The notes below the pieces were generated by a model. The model searched no databases and was not told where the DNA came from. It was given only the letters and a program-made list of their open reading frames with translations. The translations under genes and the position numbers were made by a program. Below are positions 22,614 through 32,651 of a stretch of 64,000 bases of DNA, piece by piece. The number at the start of each line of letters is the position of its first letter. Positions within the stretch are counted from its first letter, which is position 1. This stretch comes from Acidomyces sp. 'richmondensis' (lineage: Eukaryota; Ascomycota; Dothideomycetes; Mycosphaerellales; Teratosphaeriaceae): the NCBI GenBank assembly GCA_003545705.1, contig QVLQ01000001.1, forward strand, positions 372,001 through 436,000, written 5' to 3'.

Positions 22614-25019
22614 ATGGAGAAGAGTGTTGATGACTCCATCGTAACCTTGCGTGCAATCACGTTTAGATTGTCGTCTACTGCCAGCAAACAGTTGCCTCAG
22701 ATTGCTGCTCATGCGTCTAGCCAGCTATGGAACTGTAAGGCATTGCTCTCGTCTCCCTCAGAAACGATCAAGCAAAACAACCACGCTTCTACTGTCACGC
22801 ATCGTTACAAGACTCATCTATCTACGCTTCTGCAAGATCGTACTGTTGAAGGGAGATGGGCTGCGGTCGTTCTGGTCAAGGCTACGGTCGAAGCAGGTGG
22901 CGTGGAAACCGTGAGCAAGGCCAATGCGTGGGTGCGCAGTCTCATTGGAATTTTAAAGAAACCGGATCCTGCAACGACTACATGCCTGGCTGTCATTGTC
23001 CTGACGAGGATCTTCATGCTAACTTGGGATCGTTCGACTCTCGTCCGCGAAATTACGACGCCAGCTCTGCCGGCTTTCATATCGGCATGCTTGAGTAAGA
23101 CCACCAGTCCGAGGTGTTCGGCCATTGAATTGCAAACTGTTCTGGAATCTTTTTCGGTGCTTGTGCCCCAACATCCAACAATATTTCGCACCAATGAATC
23201 ACGAATCAGAGCCATAATCGGTAAAATTCTGTCAACAAGTGCTCATGCACCAACTCTTGATTTTTACTATACCCATGGGCATGAAGAAGCGGCGCGGCGT
23301 TTACTGATACTACTACATCACTGTTCCCCAAAGCAAGGATCTGCTGAGAAGTGGGATGAGGACTTGCGCTGTGCGGTAAGCACCGCGCATGGAGTTTGTG
23401 ACCGCATCTTCAGATCCATGGTTGAAAATTGGAAATCAAACGCTGGAGTGCGGCATTCTGTTTCATTCAACCATCTTTATCAAGGTGACCTGGAAATGGG
23501 ACCCGTGGAGGAGCTTGGCCTAAGTCGTTGGAGAGGTCTTGACTGTGGCAGCGCAAGACTCATAACTCTATTGGATTTGGTCAACACCCAGCTTGAAACC
23601 GCAACGGCCACAACTGTAATTGTTCGTCTTGGCATAATAATAGACCTGTTGGCGAGGATATTCGAACTTCGTGTCCCAGGTGGCAAACCAAGTGATCCTC
23701 AAGCGCATGCTCAAATTTCGAGGGACGAACGTGAAACCTTGTTCGAAATCCTACCGCGCATTCATGTCGCCGCTTTACGAATAGTTCAGACCTCTTTGCG
23801 ACGCTTCGAAACAGCCATGACTTCAACTCTGCGTCAACTAATTTCACACATAAGTTGGATTTTTGAGTCCGAAGCCTCAGACATGCTCGTAAGAGTTGAG
23901 GCCTATCATGTAATCTCTCTTATGATTGAGATACAAGGACATAATATGTCGCAGTCAGACGTTGCTGACTTTGAGAGAATAATCCGGTTTTGTTGCCAAG
24001 ATCTCCTGCTAGATAATCACAGCACACAATGCCCCGCCACATCTTCACAGAACGATATTGCTTCTGAATCTCCGTTAATCGGGATTGATTCGAAGGTGCA
24101 TTCAAGCAACCCAACTAAACTGGATCATTTACGTCGAGCTGCTGAAGCCTTGCTGCCTCTTTGCTTGGCTAAAATAAACCCGTTGCACATACCCAGCCGT
24201 TTACGGGTGCTCATGGAGAGGACAGCAGTGTTGACTCGGCACAAAAGAGCTCTAATTGCTTGTGTGCTTAATCCAATGACAAACATTAAAAATGGCACAG
24301 TACAAGCAAGTCTTTTACCATTATTAGCCCGCCAATTCCCGGAATCCTCGGAGCTAGAAGCAATAGTACGACCTCGGATGCCATTAATCGGCGGAACGAT
24401 TTCAGCCTTGAACAATCAACACCATATTGAAGAAGGGGAAGGTTCGGTCATAGGAGGAAGTGGATATGACGGTCTAATTGATCGGTTTGACCAGGATGTA
24501 GAAGCCGCCTTTAATCTCTCTAATAATCTCAGTCAAGAAGATATTCAGGAAGAGAATGAATATCTGAATGCATATTCGCCACCAAGCCATGAAGGCGTGA
24601 GCAGCCAAGATTGCTTGAACAGGTCGATGCAAAAATCTGAAAAGCGTCTCAACGCCGACCCAGAGAAGGCTGAGCGCTCGGCAAAAAAAGCCCGAGTCTT
24701 GCCTCAGGATGCAAGTGAACCGTCTCTCGCAACTAACCCGCTCGCAATTGCAGACCCGCCCAGTCCACGGCCAATCACCGACACAACGATCACTAACGAA
24801 CAACCGCAGAGCAGTTTTGTAACAGCTTTGGAATCGCTACAGAGTGGTGCGACCCTCGCCGAAGCAATCAGTGGGTCTCCGAAACGCAATTCTCCCTGTC
24901 TAAATATGGAATTGTCGAATGATGACAGTGATTTTGAGATGCCTCCCTTAACAATGGACTCCGACACGGATTCAGAGGACGAAAACGGCGATGGGAATAA
25001 TCGAAGTGAAAACTTATAA
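22614..25019 (+). CDS. RIX1: pre-60S ribosome assembly factor Rix1
   Basis: Subunit of the Rix1-Ipi1-Ipi3 complex, which works with the AAA ATPase Rea1 during ITS2 processing and pre-60S remodelling in the nucleoplasm. Uninterrupted frame of 801 residues from ATG 22614; an in-frame GTG directly upstream is not needed. The N-terminal RIX1 domain (about residues 8-200) has the characteristic start LRAITFRLSSTASKQLPQIA and SYPSETIKQ-like Ser-rich spacing before VTHRYKTHLSTLLQDRTVEGRW and WVRSLIGILKKPD. Helical-repeat sequence fills the middle. The C-terminal 200 residues are acidic and Ser/Pro-rich, with a KRLNADPEKAERSAKKARV basic patch (nuclear-localisation-like) and an acidic end (DSDTDSEDENGDG). 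Convergent with HOM3, 195 bp away. Confidence 0.85.
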   Translation: MEKSVDDSIVTLRAITFRLSSTASKQLPQIAAHASSQLWNCKALLSSPSETIKQNNHASTVTHRYKTHLSTLLQDRTVEGRWAAVVLVKATVEAGGVETVSKANAWVRSLIGILKKPDPATTTCLAVIVLTRIFMLTWDRSTLVREITTPALPAFISACLSKTTSPRCSAIELQTVLESFSVLVPQHPTIFRTNESRIRAIIGKILSTSAHAPTLDFYYTHGHEEAARRLLILLHHCSPKQGSAEKWDEDLRCAVSTAHGVCDRIFRSMVENWKSNAGVRHSVSFNHLYQGDLEMGPVEELGLSRWRGLDCGSARLITLLDLVNTQLETATATTVIVRLGIIIDLLARIFELRVPGGKPSDPQAHAQISRDERETLFEILPRIHVAALRIVQTSLRRFETAMTSTLRQLISHISWIFESEASDMLVRVEAYHVISLMIEIQGHNMSQSDVADFERIIRFCCQDLLLDNHSTQCPATSSQNDIASESPLIGIDSKVHSSNPTKLDHLRRAAEALLPLCLAKINPLHIPSRLRVLMERTAVLTRHKRALIACVLNPMTNIKNGTVQASLLPLLARQFPESSELEAIVRPRMPLIGGTISALNNQHHIEEGEGSVIGGSGYDGLIDRFDQDVEAAFNLSNNLSQEDIQEENEYLNAYSPPSHEGVSSQDCLNRSMQKSEKRLNADPEKAERSAKKARVLPQDASEPSLATNPLAIADPPSPRPITDTTITNEQPQSSFVTALESLQSGATLAEAISGSPKRNSPCLNMELSNDDSDFEMPPLTMDSDTDSEDENGDGNNRSENL

Positions 25020-25214
25020 TAGTTTGTGAAAATGTGATGCCTAATGAGGACTTTAAAAGTCAAGATGGTGATTTGGACTTCATCACTAAGCAATTGTATT
25101 AGTCCTTGGCATTTTATCTTATTTTGATACTATTTCCACGGAAAATCAACAACCACCGACACAGTGTTTACTTGTGCTTTTTGATGTGCCCCTAGAGATG
25201 CTTCTATGCCATTG

Positions 25215-26893
25215 CTAATTTTCCAAAAATGTGAAAAGATTCGTATGAACCACATTTAAAGCGCGATTCGCTTCACGCTCTTCAATTACACAGCTGATGT
25301 TAATCTCGCTCGCTCCTTGGCTGATCATCTCTATGTTGATTCCATGGTCGCCCAAGGTAGAAAAGAAACGGCCAGAGATACCAACCATGCTGCGAAGCTG
25401 TCTGCCAACTAGCGAGATGATCGCCATTCCTGGAACCAAGTCTATATCTCCCCACTTCGAGAGATCGTCAACAGCGCCCTGTAGAGAAGCATTTTCGATC
25501 TTCATCTCTTCTTCGCCCTGCCCGCTCAACATGGCGCCTTCAGAATGCAGAGCCATAGAGACGTGGACTTCTGAACTAGATATCAAGTCGACAGAGAGAC
25601 CATGCTTATCCAACGTGGAAAAAATGGACATCAAAAATCCATGGGCACGGGTGCGCTTCTTCGAGTGTACGTTAAGGACAGTGATCTTTGGCTTGATCGT
25701 GACGGCCGTAGGACGCTTCGGTTTGTTTTGCTGCGCCAGATTTGAGATAGATCGATTGCGGAATAGCCCTGGCTTCTTATTTCTGATGTCGTCTATGGGA
25801 TCTGGGTAGATCACGGTACCAGGGTTGCGCGGATTCATCACATTCTTGATGCGGATTGGAATGCTGGCCTTAATCACCTGATCCATTGTGTATGGATGAA
25901 TCACTTCTGAGCCATAGAATGTTAATTCGGCAGCTTCAGAAGGCGTTACAGAATCTAGAAGGCGTGCCGTCGGCACTTTTCGCGGATCAGCAGTAAAGAT
26001 ACCGTCCACTTCCTTCCAGATTTGTAGCTCTCTGGCATTGACCCCAACAGCGACTAAAGCAGCGCATAAGTCGGTATATCCGCGTCCGATTTGGTCCAGA
26101 AGTCCTCCAGGAACTTTGCCAAAATAACCTGTAATGACAGGCACGGTATCAAGGCCGCAGGAGTGCACCTTCTCACCCAGTGCCAACGCTAGATTGCGAT
26201 AAAATTCGTCATCTACCACCTTAGAGGTCGTGGAGGCGACAATCTCACTGAGATCTAGATAGACAGCATTCGCGCCACGATCTTGCAGCAGGGCAGTCAT
26301 GTACAAGCAGCTTAGCTTCTCACCCACGCTGATGATCATGTCCATTGTCTGGCTTGTGACAGCCCTCAAATATTGAGCGCTCTCCAGAATCTTCAGCAGA
26401 GTGTGGCATTCCGCTGTGACGGCCTTCTCGTACGCGGCAAGAATCTCATAGTCCTTGATCACAGCTCTGCCTGCGGCAAGGTGATCATCCTCAATAGCCG
26501 TAACAACGCTCACGTACTCCCGAGACTCGGGTTCCACAGCGTAACGCGCAGCACGCACAAGACGATTTGTGGTCCCGTCAGCCTTCGTCCCGGTGGATCG
26601 AGCCGAGCAGACAACGGCGATGCGCTGCTCTTGCAAGCCTGCCCTGTTGTATTCAGCATGCATGATTTACCACATATACTGCGAACTTTGACTTACAGCA
26701 CCACCTCGTCCGCAATCTTCACCGCAACCTTGCCCACACTAGTTCCACCGAACTTTTGTACAACCCAATTCGCACCTCCGGGCAATTCGCGCTCTTCGGA
26801 GTGCGCTATTCTGTCGTCGATGGCGTGGGTGGCTGGGCCGCCGTTAGTGTATGCCATGTCGTCTCGCTGAAATTGGACCATTGGATATTTCAT
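25215..26893 (-). CDS. HOM3: aspartate kinase (aspartokinase)
   Basis: First enzyme of the threonine/methionine branch from aspartate, phosphorylating L-aspartate in the cytosol. Minus-strand exons 26893-26697 and 26643-25215 are joined across a 53-nt GTAAGT..CAG intron; 541 residues. The nucleotide-binding start WVVQKFGGTSVGK is at about residues 43-55, followed across the splice by RIAVVCSARSTGTK. Further kinase motifs are GRGYTDLCAALVAVGV and the EVDGIFTADPR substrate loop. Two ACT domains at the C-terminus (LNVHSKKR..GFLMSIFSTLDKHG and AIISLVGRQLRSMVGI..) would bind threonine as feedback inhibitor. The start is uncertain: ATG 26893 is outermost, and ATG 26857 (MAYTNGG) is also plausible. 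TGACTCG-like elements lie upstream (see the promoter entry). Confidence 0.93.
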
Positions 26894-27474
26894 TGGAGGT
26901 GATAGAAAAGCAAAGTGAAGTCTGATGCGCAAGTGCCGTGTTTTTTAAAGGCGGTAAATTTGCCGGCGGGATGACTCGATCACGCCCCGCTGTGCGCTAG
27001 GCCCTGCAGTTCAGGAACAGTCAACCCGAGGCTGCCACAGTTAGAGGTAAAAGGAGGTGACGTCGATAAACTATTAGCAATACAGAAGAAAATTTTCTTG
27101 AGCAAATGGAACTCCGTGGAAAGACTGTTATGGGGCTGCCGTGGATCGATCGTACTGCAACTTAGTTACTATTCGAATATCTAGGCGATCGCGCTATCGT
27201 GATTAAGGTGCCGAGGTCTGCGTTATAGGAACATACAACGTCAACGTCAACAGTGACTCGCGTAACTGAGAGATAATGTACAGCATGAAATGGTTCTCCT
27301 TTTTTATTCCTGCAACGCATTGTCAATGTGCATCCTGTACGCAAGATTGCAGCGTTATATACATGTATGATGCGCCCGGGATTGAGTCGTAGAGGGGTCA
27401 TCCCAGCCAACGACTTGGCGCCTACGGTTCTTCTCCCCACGTAACGAACTCCATCAAACATTCTGTACACAGCC
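26894..27474. promoter_or_regulatory. divergent promoter region, HOM3 / RAD14
   Basis: 581 bp between divergent start codons. TGACTCG occurs at 26972-26978, about 80 bp from the HOM3 start, and again near 27254. It differs by one base from the Gcn4/Cpc1 core TGACTCA, which controls amino-acid genes in fungi. Regulation by that factor is an inference. Confidence 0.45.
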
Positions 27475-28602
27475 ATGGCTGAGATTGAGCGGCCGTCAAC
27501 GCCTCCGCCAGCAAGCTCCATGAAGACCGTGAACGCCACTCCAGAACAGGTGAGGCGCATGGAAGAGTCCCGCCTGAAAGCGAAGGCTCTGCGGACACAG
27601 CAAAATGCAACCATCCGACCCGGCACTGAAACATCTTCCTTCCCAAACGTCAGTGTCGGCCAGAAGCGACCATTTTCAAACATCTCTTCAGTCCCACTGT
27701 CAAAGCGGGATGCACGAAGTTCTGGCTCTGGTGAAGTCGTGAAGCCCAAGAACAATGATGGCTCGTGGCAAGCGCAAGACACTGGCATCAAGGCGGCGAG
27801 GAAGTTCCAAAAGTTCGTCGAATATGACTTCAGCAAGATGACAGACACCAAGGGTGGCTTTATGACTGCGGAAGATGATCCTAACAACAAGGTGCTGCAC
27901 GCACGGGATCAAGACGGCAAACCACCAAACATTACACTCAAGGAGTGGGAAAGGTTGCAACTACAGCGCAAGCTGCGAGAACGGCGAACTGGGCCTTTTG
28001 AGCCTGGCTTGAGTGTTCTGGACAAGCGTGAGATCACCAAGAAGTGTCGTGAGTGTGCCAGCTTGGAAATTGATTGGCAATGGGATGAGCTGTTGCAGTG
28101 CCAAGTTTGTTACACCTGTAAAGAGAAGTACCCGGAGAAATACTCGCTCCTGACAAAGACAGAGGCAAAAGAAGATTATCTCCTCACTGACCCTGAACTG
28201 CGCGACGAAACACTGCTGCCACATTTAGAGAAGCCGAACCCTCATAAAAGTACATGGAATAATATGATGCTGTATCTACGATACCAGGTTGAAGACTATG
28301 CTTTCAGCGACAGGAAATGGGGTTCTGCTGAAGCTTTAGATGCAGAATTTGAACGGAGACAACGCGAGACAAAGGAAAGGAAGGAGAAGAAGTTCCGCAA
28401 TAAGCTCAACGAGTTGAAAAAGCGGACTCGAGTCGATGCATACAAAAGAGCGAAAGGTGGTGGTGGAGGGGAGTTTGGAGATACGATAGGCAGCAGGCGG
28501 CATGAGCATGAGTGGGGCCGTGCTGTTGAAGATCCAGAGACGGGTATGAGTAAGAAGCAATGCGTCGAGTGTGGAATGGAAGTTGAAGAGCTGGAACTCT
28601 GA
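27475..28602 (+). CDS. RAD14: DNA damage recognition protein Rad14/XPA
   Basis: Nucleotide-excision-repair factor that verifies damage and recruits the incision complex. Single exon, 375 residues. The first 120 residues are low-complexity and charged. The XPA zinc finger uses Cys191 and Cys194 (CREC) paired with Cys212 and Cys215 (CYTC); the spacing is close to that of human XPA. It is followed by the conserved DNA-binding block LLTKTEAKEDYLLTDPEL and HKSTWNNMMLYLRYQVEDYAF. A basic helix rich in Arg/Lys/Glu (about 285-330) extends from it, as in XPA. The C-terminal HEWG..KKQCVECGMEVEELEL carries a second CxxC pair. No missing key residue. Next to RPL41 on the opposite strand. Confidence 0.95.
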   Translation: MAEIERPSTPPPASSMKTVNATPEQVRRMEESRLKAKALRTQQNATIRPGTETSSFPNVSVGQKRPFSNISSVPLSKRDARSSGSGEVVKPKNNDGSWQAQDTGIKAARKFQKFVEYDFSKMTDTKGGFMTAEDDPNNKVLHARDQDGKPPNITLKEWERLQLQRKLRERRTGPFEPGLSVLDKREITKKCRECASLEIDWQWDELLQCQVCYTCKEKYPEKYSLLTKTEAKEDYLLTDPELRDETLLPHLEKPNPHKSTWNNMMLYLRYQVEDYAFSDRKWGSAEALDAEFERRQRETKERKEKKFRNKLNELKKRTRVDAYKRAKGGGGGEFGDTIGSRRHEHEWGRAVEDPETGMSKKQCVECGMEVEELEL

Positions 28603-29167
28603 CTCACTTATGTCTGCGCAGCGGACCTATTTTGCCGGGAACATCGTACAAAACTCAGCTCATTGCCATGATATACTGGCGCATCGGGCACGTACGTCCA
28701 ATTTTTCCTACCTTGATACCCTGTATAATCACTACGAAAGCAAGCTACTTCAAGGACAAGGTACGAGAAATTGCGTTCCAGAACAAGGCGTAACTAGAAT
28801 CAAATCAAACATGAACTTCGACTGAGCAGTAGGAAATCAATAAGGGCAGCTCAAATGGGTTCAAATGCGTAGCTACCAATATTTTCTACACTAGCTCTCA
28901 AAGGCAGCTCGATGCGGAACACTAGACTGAGCTTGCCGGTGTTAGAGATCATAAGTGCATCATCTCGCAAATTCACCCCATTGCCAAGTGATATCTTTCT
29001 TGTCCATGACAAAACCCACACGTTCCGCAAACCATCAAACAATTGACAATCTGAGCGCCGTCAGGTTCCGAGCCTTCCTTCAGTGCGGAGCTTGAATGGT
29101 CGCGTGCTGGTGATTTATTAAGTGATGTCTAGCCGGACCGGAAATAGTGGCATGGGTGACGAGACGC
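28603..29167. other. intergenic region between convergent genes
   Basis: 565 bp between RAD14 and the RPL41 3' end. A minus-strand frame of 63 codons (28851-29042) has no recognised homologue and I do not call it. Nothing else stands out. Confidence 0.45.
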
Positions 29168-29303
29168 TTATTTGCTGCTCACTTCGTCAGTTCTCAGGCC
29201 TTAATGATACAACAGGAGTGTCAGTAACGGACCTTCGAGCCCTCATCTTTCTTCTCTTGCGCTTCAGCCGACGGACACGCTTCTTCCTCCATTTCGCTCT
29301 CAT
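29168..29303 (-). CDS. RPL41: 60S ribosomal protein eL41 (L41)
   Basis: The 25-residue eL41, the shortest ribosomal protein, lies at the subunit interface of the 80S ribosome. It reads MRAKWRKKRVRRLKRKRR at the start. Coding exons on the minus strand: 29303-29233 (23 codons plus AG) and 29174-29168 (C AAA TAA), so the splice rebuilds the C-terminal Ser-Lys-stop. The 58-nt intron runs 29232-29175 with donor GTCCGT, branch CTGAC and acceptor CAG. Without the intron the frame would run on into a non-conserved tail. A 66-nt leader intron (29384-29319, GTATGC..TGCAG with branch CTGATAAC) appears to precede the ATG. The near-invariant sequence makes the call strong. The gene is tiny and easily missed by automatic annotation. 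Confidence 0.9.
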
Positions 29304-29683
29304 CTTGGCGGCTAGAGACTGCAAAAGTTATCAGAACACGTCTCTAAGTTGGCACATGGTCCTGTCAGGATGGCTCAAGCATACGTACTGATCGCCGTTA
29401 AGATGAGTTTGGTACAGGTAGTGGAACAGAAAGCTTTTGAACTCGCCAATTTCAAAGGTGTGCTTAGCGGCTTTTCTCCGCTCCATGATTTTTCTTGGCT
29501 TGCGTCAATGCCTTGAGTCACATGACCGTGTCAAAGTCGTGGGTATTACCTAATTGCCTATCTACGCGTAATATTTGCGTAGACTGTTCAAATTGAAAGT
29601 TTTATAACATCTCATCCAGTCCTCTACAGGTGCCAATTGACCACTTTTCAAAGCCCGAAGAGCAGCACTTATTTTTTTCCAAC
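29304..29683. promoter_or_regulatory. RPL41 leader and divergent promoter with FHA kinase
   Basis: 380 bp between the eL41 ATG and the kinase ATG. On the minus strand it holds a leader exon ending at 29385, a leader intron (29384-29319) and 15 nt of leader directly before the ATG. The leader exon contains an ATG at 29486 that opens a 34-codon frame (see findings). Confidence 0.5.
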
Positions 29684-31510
29684 ATGATGCACCGCGATCC
29701 CAATCAGCCTGTTGCTTGGCTTCGGTTTTATCACAGATCATTAGAGGGCAGAGACAGTTTGTGGCGATTCTCTTCATATTGAATTTGATCACTGGTCCCT
29801 GACTATACGTAGACGTCAAGCACATATTCGCTAATGATCAATTTGACATTGGCCGCAAAGATATCGAAAACATATGGGCGACGAAAGAAATGACCATTTC
29901 TACTCACCACTTGCGGTTTAGATGTGTCATGTTCGAAGACGACGGACAAGACATTATTGCTCCGCTCGTCTATGTACATGCCCTCTCCTCAAATCCTGTC
30001 ATTATCACGCACAGAGATTCCATCAATCTGCGTGGTGATGTCAGACTCACAAAACACAGTGGAGACGTCCTGCTCAACCATGGCGATGCTCTTAGGCTGA
30101 CTTCTTCTATTTCTATTACTTTTATTGAGAATCGTGAGCTCTCACCTGAGACTAGGTGTCTGACTGGGATACAAAAAGCCGAAGCGCAGCGATTTGCCAG
30201 TCAATACCTCGTTATTGATCGTATCGTTGGCACTGGCGGCCATGGAGGCGTTTTTGTAGCCGTGAAACAGTCAACACAAAGTCAGGTTGCTTGCAAAATC
30301 CTGAGTTTGCCTAACAAGCTCTCGAAACCGCCATGGGGTGTTGAAGATGCCGGGGAATGGGAGAAGCGTCAACTGAAAAAGAGAGAAGATCTCGCACGCG
30401 AGTATGACGTGCTCAAGAATCTCAAACACCATCCGAATATCATTTCGATGGAAAAGGTATTTTGCACATCGCACCACATATATATCTTCCAAGAACTCGT
30501 GACTGGAGGCGATCTACTTTCATATCTTGACCATATGGGAGCTCTAGGTGAACCCGAAGCTGTGGTGATCATTCGACAGATTGTAAAAGCCGTCGAATAC
30601 TTACACAGTAATGGCATTGTGCATCGTGATATCAAACCAGAGAACGTCCTTCTGACTTCACGGGAAAGGGGTTCCCGCATTGTTCTCACTGACTTCGGCC
30701 AGGCGAGAATGATTGAACAGTCTTCTACCGTCTTTCGTATGCAGTCTGTTGTTGGGACACATGGCTACACGGCCCCGTAAGCTATTATCACTCAGACCTG
30801 GCCAATTTAAGTCTTACTGACGAATTATAAGGGAGGTCTATCACCAGTTAGGGCAGGGACCTCGTCGTGGATCTGGTTATAGCAAGGCTATTGATATATG
30901 GTCAATCGGATGCCTGTCTGCAACACTTCTCACCAATGAATTAATTTTCACAGATGATACGAACGAGAACGCAAATGCTCATGTGATTGGTGACGGTGCC
31001 CATTCCGATCGATGCTGGAATGTTCAAGTCATGGATAATCGACCCGAGTGGCGACATATTGGACGCCAGGCAAAGTCATTCATCAGATCTTGCCTGAATG
31101 TTGATGAGTCTCAGCGCATGACAGCAGATCAAGCTCTGCAACACGAATGGTTCATTAATAGACATTATGCCTCAGAGCTTGAAGCAGCTTACGAGCGTGC
31201 TATTGCTGATTGGAAGCCAACTGGTCGGACTGCCACTGTCATCGAGTTTGTGGACACAGCAGATATTTCCAATGAAGATCTGCAGCCAAATGATGTTGAC
31301 TGTCTTTCCGGGTCAAAAATTCCAAAGCACTTCATGGACTCTCGGATGCAAACAGATATTCCGCGCAGCATGCTGACCTCAGCACTTCCTCGTCTTCCAC
31401 CATCCATGAGTCACACTCCGCTAAGCTCCATTCACGAGAACTTTTCGGATCCGACTTTATTTCAACCAAAATGCTGGACCGGGAAGAATCAAACAGTATA
31501 CCAGGTCTGA
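29684..31510 (+). CDS. FHA-domain serine/threonine protein kinase (Mek1/Rad53/Dun1-like)
   Basis: A Chk2-type checkpoint or meiotic kinase by domain order; which member (Mek1, Dun1 or a Rad53 paralogue) is not settled. Exons: 29684-29756, 29813-30776, 30832-31510, giving 571 residues. Introns are 56 nt (donor GTTTGT, branch CTGAC, acceptor TAG) and 55 nt (GTAAGC..AAG). The FHA domain (about 25-125) contains the phosphopeptide-binding signature FDIGRKDI..TISTHHLRF, then LVYVHALSSN. The kinase domain (about 150-430) has GTGGHGGVFVAVK, VACKIL, catalytic HRDIKPENVLL and DFGQARM. The second splice rebuilds the activation-segment end as GYTAP/EVY. The C-terminal tail is not recognisable. The first exon (MMHRDPNQPVAWLRFYHRS) is inferred from the in-frame junction. 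All catalytic residues are present, so it should be active. Confidence 0.82.
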
Positions 31511-32585
31511 TTCTTCTTCAAATTAGGTCAGGGAAGGCAGGATTTGTTTTCTATGAAACAACAATGCCGTAACGACCAGCTTCTAATGCGGGGGCTTCAT
31601 GCAGCTACAATACGGGTCGGGTTGTTTTCCAATTCTAATCTATTGTCTTATTTGCGCGTGTATTTCATTTCAGTCCCTTTAAGAGAAGCTTCAACTGCTG
31701 CAGTACTCGAAGATCGGATGGGCGGGCTTCTCTTTTCAAACCCTGTCTTTGCCAAGCAAGACCACTCATAGTGTACTTGAAAGTAGTTGCGAATGTTCAG
31801 GTCCGCTAATTCACCCCGAAGATCTGAAACAGCAGTTCGACGTATGATAATTTTGTTTATAAATAGATGATTATCCAAACGGACCTTGTAAATATCGTGT
31901 CGTTCCTTACGTGATGACTAGTAAAGAATACATAGATCTGTTTGCTCGTCCCAACCGCTTTCTGGATTTAAGGCTATGCTTGCTGAGTGAACCTTCAAAT
32001 CCATTTGGTATCATTTCGGCCTCAGTTGTATCGAAAATCACTGCATTATCAGCGCATTTATTATTGACACAAGAAAAGCAGCCCATCATTAACTTCATAT
32101 CTATTCAAACTGGTTAAAACACTTTACATAACCTAGTCCGTTGAGATTTTCCTAAGTATGGGCCATATTTTGTTTGTCTGCACGTCCGAATTTGATATTC
32201 ATAAAAGATGACTTGGATCCATCCGATGGTTTCTGTTGTGAGGTGACTTCCTCATATGCTACAACGCCGCTGCTGTTTGAGCAACGCGGTTGCTGTTTGA
32301 ACAACGCACCTACCAAGCTCATGAGAGGTGATTACGTGGCAGTGTGTATATATCAGTTTCCCCTTTTCATATCTGACAAGAATAAGCATGGGGTGTCCGA
32401 CCAAACGTACAACTGCCCTCACAACAGTTTCGAGATAGACTTTATTTCCCAGGGATTCAGTTGGGTACGGAAAATCATGGATTGCAGACAAATTTTTCAG
32501 TTTGCTCAGGCAATCGCGTCTGCGTGTGCCTATCGTGCCTACGAGTGCGGTATTGATGCATGATATCTAGTATAGAAAAAAAAAT
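31511..32585. other. intergenic region with short tandem duplication
   Basis: About 1.1 kb after the kinase and before the transposon. A 20-bp unit is repeated twice at 32271-32310 (TGCTGTTTGAGCAACGCGGT and a near copy). Reading frames here show no domains. Confidence 0.5.
32271..32310. repeat. two-copy 20-bp tandem repeat
   Basis: Two adjacent 20-bp copies, TGCTGTTTGAGCAACGCGGT and a copy differing at a few bases. Likely a local replication duplication; no function inferred. Confidence 0.75.
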
Positions 32586-32587
32586 TA

Positions 32588-32613
32588 ACGCGGAACTCGG
32601 GGGTGCGGTACGT
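32588..32613 (+). repeat. left terminal inverted repeat of pogo element
   Basis: Starts ACGCGGAACTCGGGGGTGCG just inside the TA at 32586-32587. Its inner part (GGGTGCGGTACG, 32601-32612) recurs inverted at 34359-34370. Confidence 0.9.
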
Positions 32614-32651
32614 GTTTGTCTGGAATCATCACTATCTCGCTTTGAACCACT

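Noticed and set aside
28851..29042. Minus-strand frame of 63 codons downstream of RPL41
   Set aside because: No recognised similarity; could equally be 3' flanking sequence.
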